In this document: piece by piece, positions 43,563-51,607 of the stretch
Layout: each line of letters begins with the position of its first letter
How positions within the stretch are numbered: position 1 is the first letter of the stretch
Source of the DNA: Sediminihabitans luteus
Lineage (GTDB): Bacteria > Actinomycetota > Actinomycetes > Actinomycetales > Cellulomonadaceae
DNA: 64,000 nt
NCBI RefSeq assembly: GCF_002797595.1
Contig: NZ_PGFE01000002.1
Span: forward strand, 248,001 to 312,000
Direction of reading: 5' to 3'
Made by a program: the position numbers and the translations under genes
The notes under the pieces: generated by a model
Told to the model about the DNA's origin: nothing
Seen by the model: the letters and a program-made list of their open reading frames with translations, nothing else
Database searches by the model: none

Positions 43563-44378
43563 TCAGGACACGACGAGCTCGAGCGTGCGCGGTCCGCGCC
43601 GGGGCGCGTCGAGCAGGTTCGCCTCGACCATCCTCGACGCGAGGCCCGTGCCGATCGCGGTGCCGACGGTCGTCCCGACGAGCTCGCGCGCGGCGCGCAG
43701 CAGGCCGTCGGCCGTGGTCGGGGGAGCGGCACGCCGGCGCAGCAGGTGGCCGGTGAGGACACCCCGCGTGTGCTTGGCGTTGTGCGACACGACGCTGCGG
43801 CGACCGTCGACCTCGCGCAGCACCTTGACCGCGACCCAGTCCGCCCCGGCGGGGGCGGGCCACGCCGCGGCGTACGCGGCGGAGCGGCAGTCGACGACGA
43901 CGTCGCCCGTCGCCCGCGCGTCGAGCGCCGCGGCCAGGTGCGGACGCCACGTGGTCGCGAGCTTGCCGACGCCCGGCAGGTCCGTGCCCATCGACAGCCG
44001 GTACGCGGGGATCAGGTCCGTGGGGCTCACGGCCCCCCACAGCGCGGAGATCGTCAGCACGCCCTCCGCCGCGCGGCGCGCCTGCGCGGGCGTCAGGTCG
44101 CCCAGGCCCGCGGCGGCGTAGAGCACGCCGGTGTAGACCGCGGACGCCGGAGCGGTCGGTGCGTCCGCGAGCGTGAGGTTGCGCGCGACGTCGTCCGCCA
44201 CGCCCGCGCCGACGCCGAGCACGCTCAGGGCGTCGGCCCGGGCGCTCGCCGCGGCGAGCGCCGCCAGGACGGCGCGGCGCTGCGGGGTCAGGGCGTCGAA
44301 GGACAGGTCGGGGAGCGAGACGGCGGGGCCGGCGTCGGGCACGGTCTTGCCCTCGGAGGGCGGCAGGAGGACGAGCAC
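43563..44378 (-). CDS. yaaA: YaaA-type peroxide stress protein (DUF328)
   Basis: 271 aa. N-terminal LVLLPPSEGKT and a late VSHNAKHTRGVL match the YaaA family; in E. coli YaaA limits free iron during hydrogen peroxide stress. The core ITISALWGAVSPTDLIPAYRL-type segment near 114-134 is conserved. GTG start at 44378 with the TAGAGT hexamer. Divergent from the tautomerase gene; the two -10 elements are only 27 bp apart. Confidence 0.88.
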   Translation of the reverse strand: MLVLLPPSEGKTVPDAGPAVSLPDLSFDALTPQRRAVLAALAAASARADALSVLGVGAGVADDVARNLTLADAPTAPASAVYTGVLYAAAGLGDLTPAQARRAAEGVLTISALWGAVSPTDLIPAYRLSMGTDLPGVGKLATTWRPHLAAALDARATGDVVVDCRSAAYAAAWPAPAGADWVAVKVLREVDGRRSVVSHNAKHTRGVLTGHLLRRRAAPPTTADGLLRAARELVGTTVGTAIGTGLASRMVEANLLDAPRRGPRTLELVVS

Positions 44379-44384
44379 CGGGCA

Positions 44385-44390
44385 ACTCTA
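44385..44390 (-). promoter_or_regulatory. -10 element for leaderless yaaA mRNA
   Basis: Minus-strand TAGAGT ends 6 nt before the GTG at 44378. Confidence 0.6.
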
Positions 44391-44417
44391 TGCGCCCGCG
44401 TCCGGTCGCAGACTCGC

Positions 44418-44423
44418 TAGGCT
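44418..44423 (+). promoter_or_regulatory. -10 element for leaderless tautomerase gene
   Basis: TAGGCT is followed by 6 nt and the ATG at 44430. Confidence 0.6.
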
Positions 44424-44429
44424 CGCGCC

Positions 44430-44816
44430 ATGGCCCAGGTCAAGATGTTCGGTCGGCGCAGCGTGTGGGACGGTCGTCAGGGCGAGGTGTCCGACGCGGT
44501 GCACGCCGCGCTCGTGCGCGCGTGGTCCCTGCCGGAGGCCAAGCGGTTCCACCGGTTCCTCCTCCTGGACGACGCCGACCTCGTCGTCCCGTCGCGGGGT
44601 CCGGGCTACCTGGTGGTCGAGGTCGTGTGCTTCCCCGGCCGCAGCCGCGAGGCGAAGCGGGCGCTGATCGCCGCGATGTTCGACGACGTCGCGCCGGCGC
44701 TCGGGCTCGACGCGGACGACCTCGAGGTCGTGATCCTCGAGAGCACGCGCGAGAACTGGGGGATCCGTGGCGTGAGCGCGGACGAGCTGGTGCTCGACTA
44801 CACGGTCGAGGTCTGA
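44430..44816 (+). CDS. tautomerase-superfamily protein
   Basis: 128 aa. The Tautomerase_2-like pattern is visible: VSDAVHAALVRAWSLPEAKRF near 20, then YLVVEVVCFPGRSREAKRAL near 60 and the late VVILESTRENWGIRGVSADE near 100. Classical family members use the N-terminal proline as catalytic base; here the sequence begins MAQVKMFG, so no Pro-1 would be exposed. Its 3' end is followed by in-frame triple stop repeats. Confidence 0.8.
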   Translation: MAQVKMFGRRSVWDGRQGEVSDAVHAALVRAWSLPEAKRFHRFLLLDDADLVVPSRGPGYLVVEVVCFPGRSREAKRALIAAMFDDVAPALGLDADDLEVVILESTRENWGIRGVSADELVLDYTVEV

Positions 44817-44851
44817 CCTGCCGAGGTCTGACCCTTCGAGGTCTGACCGGC
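44807..44851 (+). repeat. three 15-bp copies of the tautomerase gene end
   Basis: Units at 44807-44821, 44822-44836 and 44837-44851 share the core cgaggtctgacc, which contains the last codons and TGA of the gene. The period of 15 keeps the frame, so each copy supplies another in-frame TGA. Spacers differ (tgc, ctt, ggc). Confidence 0.85.
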
Positions 44852-44901
44852 CGACGTGGCCCGTCGGCACGGTCCGCGCAGGTCAGCGGTCTGAACCGCG
44901 G

Positions 44902-44907
44902 TATCCT
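44902..44907 (+). promoter_or_regulatory. -10 element of rnpB
   Basis: TATCCT lies 6 nt before the predicted 5' end of the RNA at 44914, the spacing also used by leaderless mRNAs here. Confidence 0.5.
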
Positions 44908-44913
44908 CGTCGT

Positions 44914-45316
44914 GCGGACGAGTCGGCTGGACGGCCGCGTGGCGGCGCTCCGGCGTCGTCCCGAGGAACGTCCGGGCTCCGTAGGACGAGGTGGTGGGTA
45001 ACGCCCACCCGGGGTGACCCGCGGGAAAGTGCCACAGAGAACAGACCGCCGCGTCGTGAAGGTCTCGACCGGAACGGCGCGGTAAGGGTGAAACGGTGGT
45101 GTAAGAGACCACCAGCGGGCCAGGTGACTGGCCCGGCTCGGTAAACCCCACCTGGAGCAAGGTCAGACAGGATGCGTTCGAGGGTTGTCCGCCCGAGCAT
45201 CCGGGTAGACCGCTCGAGGCGCACGGCGACGTGCGTCCTAGATGGATGGCCGTCTCCTGCGCGTGGGTGACTGCGCGCGGTGACAGAACCCGGCGTACAG
45301 GCCGGCTCGTCCGCAC
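44914..45316 (+). ncRNA. rnpB: RNase P RNA (class A)
   Basis: Catalytic RNA that trims tRNA 5' leaders. The hallmark gaggaacgtccgggctcc is at 44963-44980, its P4 partner with acagaac lies near 45280-45295, and the two ends pair as P1 (about 44914-44927 with 45301-45315). Internal blocks such as gtaagggtgaaac also match. About 400 nt, normal for actinobacteria. End points are uncertain by a few bases. Confidence 0.93.
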
Positions 45317-45320
45317 AGGC

Positions 45321-45351
45321 CCACGCCCGCCGCATGACGCGGCGGGCGTGG
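45321..45351. terminator. rnpB terminator
   Basis: Perfect 13-bp stem (45321-45333 with 45339-45351) and 5-nt loop atgac, just after the rnpB 3' end and before the convergent secreted-protein gene. Confidence 0.75.
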
Positions 45352-45365
45352 ACCGTCGCCGGGGG

Positions 45366-46223
45366 TCAGCCCCAGAAGGCGTACGAGTCGGACACCTTCC
45401 AGGTGCCCGCCGAGCTCTTCTTGAAGTCGAGCGAGACGTAGCCGTACGGGCTGTCCGTGGGCCACTCGATCGTCACGGTGTCGTACTTGGTGCCCGTCGC
45501 GTCGTAGTAGTACGTGATCGTGCCCGCGGTGCCGAACGTCGACTGTGCGTAGGCGAGCGAGTTGCCCACCTGGACCTTGGCGAACTCCGCCGGCGTCGCC
45601 TTGTTCGCGGTCTGGGCCGGCTCGATGGCCCAGTACGCGCTGCGGGAGTCGAGCTTCCAGACGCCCGAGGTCGACTTGACGAAGTCGATGGAGACGGCGC
45701 CGTCGACGGAGTCCGTGGGCCACTCGACGGTCACGTTGTCGTACTTGGTCCCGGGGCGGTCGTAGTAGTACGTGATGGTCCCGGCGGTCCCGAACGTGCT
45801 GCGCACGTAGTCGAGGGAGTGGCCCTCCTTGAGCTTGCCGAACTCGGTCGGCGTCGCCTTGTTCGCGGTACGCGTCGCCGAGACGCCCCAGTAGGCGGCC
45901 TTCGAGTCGAGGACCCACGCGCCCTTCGCGTTCTTCCCGAAGAGCACCCGGACGGAGCCCTCCTCGTAGTACGTGGGGAACTCGAGGGTGACCGAGTCGT
46001 AACGGGTGCCGGCGCCGTCGTAGCGGTCGACGACCTTGCCGTTGTTGCCGAACGTCTTGCGGACGTGGTCGATCGAGTGCCCGTACGAGACGGAGTAGAA
46101 CTCGCTCGAGGTCACGATGCTGGAGGGGACGGCCGAGGCGGTGGTCGCCGTCGCGACGCTCCCGCCGACCGCGAGAGCGGCCAGGAGAGCCGCGGAGATG
46201 AGCTTCTTCACGGTGGTGGTCAT
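45366..46223 (-). CDS. secreted protein with three BLIP-like repeats
   Basis: 285 aa. A signal peptide (MTTTVKKLISAALLAALAVG, cleaved after ATASA-like near 31) is followed by three repeats of about 82 residues. Each opens T(P/S)xEFxxVxxGxSxxxVRxTFG (STFGTAGTITYYYD in two copies) and ends SVxxxFxKxxxGxWxLDSxxAYWG. The pattern resembles the 76-residue modules of beta-lactamase inhibitory protein (BLIP), which has two; here there are three and the cysteines of BLIP are missing. Target unknown. Ribosome site is poor: AAAGG ends only 1 nt before the ATG, and GTG downstream in the signal peptide is an alternative. Confidence 0.75.
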   Translation of the reverse strand: MTTTVKKLISAALLAALAVGGSVATATTASAVPSSIVTSSEFYSVSYGHSIDHVRKTFGNNGKVVDRYDGAGTRYDSVTLEFPTYYEEGSVRVLFGKNAKGAWVLDSKAAYWGVSATRTANKATPTEFGKLKEGHSLDYVRSTFGTAGTITYYYDRPGTKYDNVTVEWPTDSVDGAVSIDFVKSTSGVWKLDSRSAYWAIEPAQTANKATPAEFAKVQVGNSLAYAQSTFGTAGTITYYYDATGTKYDTVTIEWPTDSPYGYVSLDFKKSSAGTWKVSDSYAFWG

Positions 46224-46630
46224 GCCTTTCGGTGCAAGGGACGGGGCCCACCGTGCGGACCGAACAGCAACGATCGGCCCACCCCTGCGCGCGTGCGACG
46301 CTGTCGCGGCAGGGCGGTGGTCGTCAGGGGGCGGTCGCCTCGATCTGGCGCGATCGCGCTGCCTGCGGCTCGTCGTCGAACCGCGTGCCCCCTGAGTGTG
46401 CTCAGTGTACGTGCTGTGCGTTGCACGTCCGGCTGGTGAGACGCGCTCCGCGCGACGGGAGCGCAACAATACGTCGATAAATGCAAGGACCTTAAACATT
46501 AGGGTCCTTGCAAATTCAATGACAAGTCGGGGCGGTGAAATCTTCAAGAATTGCTTCACGACGCGCATTTTCTGCGCTACGGTGCCTGCACCTGACAGTT
46601 GTCGGGTCGACGAGCACGGGGGTGGACGAG
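46224..46630. other. unusually AT-rich intergenic region
   Basis: A gap of about 400 bp between the secreted-protein and STAS genes. 46465-46580 is markedly richer in A and T than anything else in the window. It contains a 10-bp inverted repeat (TGCAAGGACC at 46482-46491 with GGTCCTTGCA at 46503-46512, 11-nt spacer), which may be an operator for the divergent genes. No small ORF with a ribosome site and no tRNA or known riboswitch seen. Confidence 0.55.
46555..46583 (+). promoter_or_regulatory. candidate promoter of the STAS gene
   Basis: TTCACG (46555-46560) and TACGGT (46578-46583) are 17 bp apart, 48 bp upstream of the ATG at 46631, giving a leader of about 40 nt. Confidence 0.4.
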
Positions 46631-46960
46631 ATGGCCGCAGACGAGTCCGGGGGGATCGCGCTCAGGGAGCGCACGGATGCGAGCGTCGTCGAGGTCTGGG
46701 GCGAGATCGACGTCGCGATGCGCAGCCAGGCCGGTGCCGCGCTCGCGACCCTCCTGCAACGTGACCTGCCTGTCGTGGTCGACATGTCGGGCGTGACCTT
46801 CATGGACTCGACCGGCATCGCGTTCCTCGTCCAGCTCGCGTCGATCGGCCGCGCCGAGGGGCTCGCCGTGACGATGGTCGACCCGCCGGCCGCGGTCGCC
46901 GAGGTGCTCGATATCATCGGCATCGCCGAGATCTTCGATCGCGAGCCTGCCGCCGTCTGA
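46631..46960 (+). CDS. STAS-domain anti-sigma-factor antagonist
   Basis: 109 aa. STAS fold: VVEVWGEIDVAMRSQ near 18-32, PVVVDMSGVTFMDSTGIAFL near 53-72 with the phosphorylatable Ser in MDSTG. Cytoplasmic switch protein of the SpoIIAA/RsbV type. No partner anti-sigma kinase or sigma factor is nearby, so it probably acts with distant genes. ATG at 46631 follows a purine-rich GGTGGACGAG. Confidence 0.88.
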   Translation: MAADESGGIALRERTDASVVEVWGEIDVAMRSQAGAALATLLQRDLPVVVDMSGVTFMDSTGIAFLVQLASIGRAEGLAVTMVDPPAAVAEVLDIIGIAEIFDREPAAV

Positions 46961-46990
46961 CCGTCGTGCGCCGCGCGGGCGGCGCCGCCC

Positions 46991-47761
46991 TCAGTCCTCG
47001 GCCGCGAGCCAGGCGGCGCCGACGATCCCCGCCGCGTTGCGCAGCTTGGCCGGGACGACCTCCGCCCGCAGGTCGAGCAGGGGCAGGAACTCCTCGTGGT
47101 GCTTGCTGATCCCGCCGCCGATCACGATGAGGTCGGGGGCGAGCAGGTACTCGACCTTCGCGAAGTAGGTCTGCAGGCGCTCCGCCCATTGCTCCCAGCT
47201 CAGGTCCTCGACCTGACGCACGCGCTCGGCGGCGCGGCTCTCGGCGTCGAAGCCGTCGATCTCGAGGTGGCCGAGCTCGGTGTTGGGCAGCAGCCGGCCG
47301 TTGACGAACAGCGCGGAGCCGATCCCGGTGCCGAGCGTCGCGACCAGCACGACGCCCTTGTTCTTGGCCGCCGCGCCGTACACGAGCTCGCCGACCCCGG
47401 CACCGTCGGCGTCGTTGATCGCCACGGCGTGACGACCGGTCGCCTCGTGCACGAGTGCGGGCAGGTCGGTGCCCTCCCATGACGCGTCGAGGTTGGCGAT
47501 CGACGTGACGACGCCGTGGTGGATCGGTCCGGGGAACGCGATCCCGATCGGCACGTGCTTGGGCAGGTCGAACCCGTCGACGAGCTCGCCGATGACGCCG
47601 GCGACGGCGTCGGGCGTCGACGGCTGCGGCGTCGGGATGCGCTTGCGCTTGTGCGCGAACTCACCGGTCGTGAGGTCGACGGGGGCGCCCTTGATGCCGC
47701 TGCCCCCCACGTCGATGCCGAACGCGAGCTCGTGCTTCTTCTTCTTCGAGTGCTTGCTCAT
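46991..47761 (-). CDS. ppgK: polyphosphate/ATP glucokinase
   Basis: ROK-family enzyme phosphorylating glucose with polyphosphate or ATP, 256 aa. [15 protein letters not shown] near 15-29, [13 protein letters not shown] near 72, [11 protein letters not shown] near 108 (catalytic Asp), [14 protein letters not shown] near 129 and [11 protein letters not shown] near 149. The N-terminus is unusually basic ([11 protein letters not shown]). Start ATGA-overlaps the map stop. Typical of actinobacteria. Confidence 0.93.
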   Translation of the reverse strand: MSKHSKKKKHELAFGIDVGGSGIKGAPVDLTTGEFAHKRKRIPTPQPSTPDAVAGVIGELVDGFDLPKHVPIGIAFPGPIHHGVVTSIANLDASWEGTDLPALVHEATGRHAVAINDADGAGVGELVYGAAAKNKGVVLVATLGTGIGSALFVNGRLLPNTELGHLEIDGFDAESRAAERVRQVEDLSWEQWAERLQTYFAKVEYLLAPDLIVIGGGISKHHEEFLPLLDLRAEVVPAKLRNAAGIVGAAWLAAED

Positions 47762-48636
47762 GGGAGCGTCAGAACCTCCGCGCCGTCGTCGGTGACCACC
47801 AGGGTGTGCTCGAACTGGGCGGTGAGCGACCTGTCGGCGGTCACGACGGTCCATCCGTCGTCCCACTCCTGCCAGGAGGCCGTGCCCAGGGTGAGCATGG
47901 GTTCGATCGTGAAGACCATGCCGGGCTCGATCACGGTCGAGTGCAGCGGGGCCGAGTCGTAGTGCGGGATCACGAGCCCCGAGTGGAAGCTCTCGCCGAC
48001 CCCGTGCCCCGTGTACTCACGCACCACGCCGTAGCCGAAGCGTGCCGCGTACCGCTCGATCACGCGACCGATCACGTTGACCTCGCGCCCCGGGCGCACG
48101 GCGCGGATCCCGCGGTCGAGCGCCTCGCGCGTGCGCTCGACCAGCAGCGCGGCGTCCTGCGAGATCTCGCCGACCGCGAAGGTCGCGTTGTTGTCGCCGT
48201 GCACGCCCCCGACGAACGCCGTGACGTCGACGTTCACGATGTCGCCCTCGACGAGCTCGGTCGAGTCGGGGATGCCGTGGCACACGACCTCGTTGACCGA
48301 CGTGCACAGCGACTTCGGGAACCCCCGGTAGCCGAGGGTCGACGGGTACGCGCCGTGGTCGAGCAGGAACTCGTGACCCACCCGGTCGAGCTCGTCGGTC
48401 GTGACACCGGGGGCGACGTGCCGCCCGACCTCGGCGAGCGCCTGGGCGGCGACGCGCGAGGCGGTGCGGATCCGGTCGATCGTCTCGGGGGTCTTGATCT
48501 CCGAGCCCGTGAACGGGGCCGGTCCGGGCCGGCCCACGTACTCGGGGCGGGGGATCGACGTCGGGACCCCGCGCCGCGGCGAGACGGTGCCCGGGACGAG
48601 CGGCCCACGGCGCGCGACGGTGCTCGTCTTCGACAT
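47758..48636 (-). CDS. map: methionine aminopeptidase, type I with N-terminal extension
   Basis: Removes N-terminal Met, 292 aa. Five metal ligands: HGDNNATF region Asp residues in [10 protein letters not shown] and GGVHGDNNA near 130-150, His in [11 protein letters not shown] near 211, Glu in FTIEPMLT near 246 and in AQFEHTLVV near 278. A proline-rich N-terminal extension of about 40 residues matches the Map1c type of mycobacteria. ATG chosen by the TAGACT hexamer. Pairs functionally with def in this window. Confidence 0.95.
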   Translation of the reverse strand: MSKTSTVARRGPLVPGTVSPRRGVPTSIPRPEYVGRPGPAPFTGSEIKTPETIDRIRTASRVAAQALAEVGRHVAPGVTTDELDRVGHEFLLDHGAYPSTLGYRGFPKSLCTSVNEVVCHGIPDSTELVEGDIVNVDVTAFVGGVHGDNNATFAVGEISQDAALLVERTREALDRGIRAVRPGREVNVIGRVIERYAARFGYGVVREYTGHGVGESFHSGLVIPHYDSAPLHSTVIEPGMVFTIEPMLTLGTASWQEWDDGWTVVTADRSLTAQFEHTLVVTDDGAEVLTLP

Positions 48637-48643
48637 GTCCCGC

Positions 48644-48649
48644 AGTCTA
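48644..48649 (-). promoter_or_regulatory. -10 element for leaderless map mRNA
   Basis: Minus-strand TAGACT ends 7 nt before the ATG at 48636. Confidence 0.6.
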
Positions 48650-48753
48650 CGGAGCACCCGGGCGCTCTCGCCCGCCGAGCGGCGCGAGGTTCGTCACGCG
48701 GCGCCGAGGCCGACCGGCGGGTGAGCCGCGCGCCGATGGGTCATCATGTGCGC

Positions 48754-48945
48754 ATGGGCACCGAGTACTTCTACGACACCACGACCGGCGAGGTCACCGA
48801 GGGCCGCCAGCGCGGCTGGCGCGGGCGCATGGGGCCGTACGCGACGCGCGCCGAGGCCGAGAAGGCGCTCGAGACGGCCGACAAGCGCACCTCGGCCTGG
48901 GACGAGGACGAGGACTTCGGGCGTCCGGCCGACGGCACCGACTGA
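48754..48945 (+). CDS. SPOR-like small protein
   Basis: 63 aa. EYFYDTTTGEVTEGRQ then RMGPYATRAEAEKALE matches a small actinobacterial family annotated as SPOR-domain-like, often beside map. Acidic tail. No signal peptide. CATCAT sits 6 nt before the ATG. The frame is open upstream but that part is antisense to map. Confidence 0.7.
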   Translation: MGTEYFYDTTTGEVTEGRQRGWRGRMGPYATRAEAEKALETADKRTSAWDEDEDFGRPADGTD

Positions 48946-48948
48946 CCC

Positions 48949-49782
48949 TCAGCTCTCGTAGGAGTGCTCCGGGCCGGGGTACTCCTGGCCGCGCACGGCG
49001 TCGACGTAGTCGCTCGCGGCCGTGCGCAGCGCCGTCCCGATCTCGGCGAAGCGCCGGGCGAACCGTGGCGACCAGTCGCCCATGCCGGCCATGTCGAGCC
49101 ACACGAGCACCTGCCCGTCGCACTCGACGCCCGCACCGATCCCGATCGTCGGGATGCGCAGCACCTCGGTCACGCGCGCCGCGACCGGCGCCGGGATCAT
49201 CTCGAGCACGACCGCGACCGCCCCGGCCTCCTGGAGCGCGAGCGCGTCCTCCGCGAGCCGCTCGGCGGCCTCGTCCCCGCGGCCCTGGACGCGCTTGCCG
49301 CCGAGGATGTTCTCGGACTGCGGCGTGAACCCGAGGTGCCCGAACACCGGGATGCCTGCCCCGGTCAGGAGCTCGACCTGCGGTGCCACGCGGCGTCCGC
49401 CCTCGAACTTGACCGCGTGCGCGCCACCCTCCTTGAGCATGCGCACCGCGCTGGCGTGCGCCTGCTCGGGCGAGGCCTCGTACGAGCCGAACGGCAGGTC
49501 GGCGATCACGAGCGAGCGGCGCACGGCGCGCGAGACGGCACGCACGGCCGGGACGAGCTCGTCCATGGTCACGGGGATCGTCGTGTCGTGCGCGAGCATG
49601 TTGTCGCCGATCGAGTCGCCCACGAGGAGCATGTCGACGCCCGCGTCGTCGAAGATGCGCGCGGTCATGGCGTCGTAGGCGGTGAGCATCGTGAGCTTCT
49701 CGCCCCGCGCCTTGGCCTCGGCGAGGTGCTGCACGCGGAACCGCTTCGGGGTGGGGCTCGCGGGGGTGGCCGGCTGGGTCAT
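48949..49782 (-). CDS. panB: ketopantoate hydroxymethyltransferase
   Basis: First step of pantothenate synthesis, 277 aa. Mg-binding VGDSIGDNMLAHDTTIPVT near 54-72, LPFGSYE near 95, VKFEGG near 122 and FGHLGFTPQ near 146. GIGAGVECDGQVLVW near 218 completes the family pattern. Pantothenate supplies the phosphopantetheine arm of AcpP. AGAGG before the ATG. Convergent with the SPOR-like gene, 3 bp apart. Confidence 0.95.
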   Translation of the reverse strand: MTQPATPASPTPKRFRVQHLAEAKARGEKLTMLTAYDAMTARIFDDAGVDMLLVGDSIGDNMLAHDTTIPVTMDELVPAVRAVSRAVRRSLVIADLPFGSYEASPEQAHASAVRMLKEGGAHAVKFEGGRRVAPQVELLTGAGIPVFGHLGFTPQSENILGGKRVQGRGDEAAERLAEDALALQEAGAVAVVLEMIPAPVAARVTEVLRIPTIGIGAGVECDGQVLVWLDMAGMGDWSPRFARRFAEIGTALRTAASDYVDAVRGQEYPGPEHSYES

Positions 49783-49834
49783 GAGGTCCTCTTCGTCAGG
49801 GTCCGGGCGGACGTCGGTGGGCGGGGTGCGGCGG

Positions 49835-51502
49835 TCAGCGCTGGTTCTCGCGCCACCGTGACGTCACGGGCAGCCGCCGGTCGCGGCCGAACGCCAGGGC
49901 CGTGACCTTGGGGCCGAGCGGGTACTGCCGACGCTTCCACTCCGCGCGGTCGACGAGCGCGAGGACCTTGTCCACCACGGCCTCGTCGAAGCCGCGCGCG
50001 AGGAGGTCCGCACGGCCCTCGGCGTGCTCGACGTACGCGTCGAGCACCTCGTCGAGCAGGTCGTACGGGGGCAGCGAGTCCTGGTCGACCTGCCCGGGGC
50101 GCAGCTCGGCCGAGGGCGGCTTGGTGATCGACGACTCGGGGATCGGCGGGAGCTCGCCGCGGTCGAGGGCCGCGTTGTTGCGCCAGCGCGCGAGCGCCCA
50201 CACGCGGGACTTGTCGACGTCCTTGATCGGTGCGTACCCGCCCACGGCGTCGCCGTAGACCGTCGAGTACCCGACCGCGAGCTCGGTCTTGTTGCCCGTC
50301 GCGAGCACCAGGTGACCCTCGGTGTTGGACAGCGCCATGAGGATGTTGCCGCGTACCCGGGCCTGGATGTTCTCGGCCGCGACGCCGTCGAGGCCGAGCT
50401 CGGCCTCGTAGGCGTCGACCATGGGGCCGATCGGCTGCACGCGGTAGTCCGCGCCGATGCGCTTCGCGAGGTCGCCCGCGTCGTCCTTGGAGTGCTCGGA
50501 CGAGTAGCGCGACGGCATCGAGACGCCGACGACGTTCTCCCCGCCCAGCGCGTCGGCCGCCATCACGGCCACGAGCGCCGAGTCGATGCCGCCCGAGAGG
50601 CCCAGCGCGACCGACCGGAACCCGTTCTTGCGCGCGTACCCGGCGAGGCCGGCGACGCACGCGCGGTAGACCATCTCGTCGGCGTCGAGCGCGGCCGCGA
50701 CCTCGCCGCGCCGGTCGGGCGCGCCCGCCTCGGCGAGCGTCCACAGCAGCAGGTGCTCGTCGAACCGCGGTGCGCGGGCGAGCACCTCGCCCGCGGTGGA
50801 CGTGACGAACGAGCCGCCGTCGAACACGAGGTCGTCCTGGCCGCCGACCATGTTGACGTACGCGACCGGCGCGCCGACCTGGGCGGCGCGCCGCGCGGCG
50901 AGCTCGGTGCGCTGGTGCCCCTTGCCCTCCTCGTAGGGCGAGCCGTTGATCACCAGCAGCAGGTCGGCGCCCGCCGCGGCGACGCCCGCGGTCGGCCCCT
51001 CCTGCCACACGTCCTCGCACACGAGGATCCCGACGCGGCGGCCCGCGACCTCGATCACGCACGTCTCGGTGCCGGGCGCGAAGATCCGGAACTCGTCGAA
51101 CACGCCGTAGTTCGGCAGGTGGTGCTTGTCGTACGACGTGACGACCGCACCGTCGCGCAGGACCACGGCCCGGTTCGTCGGGAGCTCGTGCACCGCACCC
51201 ACGTGCGCACGGCCCGTGCCCGAGGTGCCGACCGTGCCGAGCACGACCGTCGTGCCGCCGAGGCCCTCGGCGGCGAGCCGGCGCGCGACGTCCGCCGCCG
51301 CGTCCCAGGCCGCGCGCCGGAACGACCCGCGCAGCGCGAGGTCCTCGATGGGGTAGCCCGTGAGCGTCATCTCGGGAAAGGCCACGAGGTCCGCACCGGC
51401 GTCATGAGCCCGCCGCGTCCACTCGAGGACCTTCGCCGCGTTGCCGTCGAGGTCACCCACGCACGTGTCGACCTGGGCGAGAGCGATCCGCAGTTCTGCC
51501 AT
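49835..51502 (-). CDS. nadE: glutamine-dependent NAD+ synthetase
   Basis: Final step of NAD synthesis, 555 aa fusion. N-terminal nitrilase-type amidase with the triad E44 (FPEMTLTGYP), K near 125 (YDKHHLPNYGVFDE) and C near 160 (ILVCEDVW); C-terminal synthetase with P-loop LGLSGGIDSALVA near 300. KHHLPNYGVFDEFR is the family signature. Leaderless start. No link to pnuC-nadR except function. Confidence 0.96.
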   Translation of the reverse strand: MAELRIALAQVDTCVGDLDGNAAKVLEWTRRAHDAGADLVAFPEMTLTGYPIEDLALRGSFRRAAWDAAADVARRLAAEGLGGTTVVLGTVGTSGTGRAHVGAVHELPTNRAVVLRDGAVVTSYDKHHLPNYGVFDEFRIFAPGTETCVIEVAGRRVGILVCEDVWQEGPTAGVAAAGADLLLVINGSPYEEGKGHQRTELAARRAAQVGAPVAYVNMVGGQDDLVFDGGSFVTSTAGEVLARAPRFDEHLLLWTLAEAGAPDRRGEVAAALDADEMVYRACVAGLAGYARKNGFRSVALGLSGGIDSALVAVMAADALGGENVVGVSMPSRYSSEHSKDDAGDLAKRIGADYRVQPIGPMVDAYEAELGLDGVAAENIQARVRGNILMALSNTEGHLVLATGNKTELAVGYSTVYGDAVGGYAPIKDVDKSRVWALARWRNNAALDRGELPPIPESSITKPPSAELRPGQVDQDSLPPYDLLDEVLDAYVEHAEGRADLLARGFDEAVVDKVLALVDRAEWKRRQYPLGPKVTALAFGRDRRLPVTSRWRENQR

Positions 51503-51508
51503 GGCGCC

Positions 51509-51514
51509 AGCCTA
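51509..51514 (-). promoter_or_regulatory. -10 element for leaderless nadE mRNA
   Basis: Minus-strand TAGGCT ends 6 nt before the ATG at 51502. Confidence 0.6.
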
Positions 51515-51607
51515 CCGACCGGTCCGCGGCGCCCGTTCACGGTGGCAGTTCGGGCGAATCGCGGACTGGTGTCCCCATGTGGTCGCGCTATCAGGCAGGA
51601 TGGGCGC

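Noticed and set aside
47806-48945. A long plus-strand frame ending in the SPOR-like protein
   Set aside because: Only the last 63 codons have family similarity; the upstream part is antisense to map.
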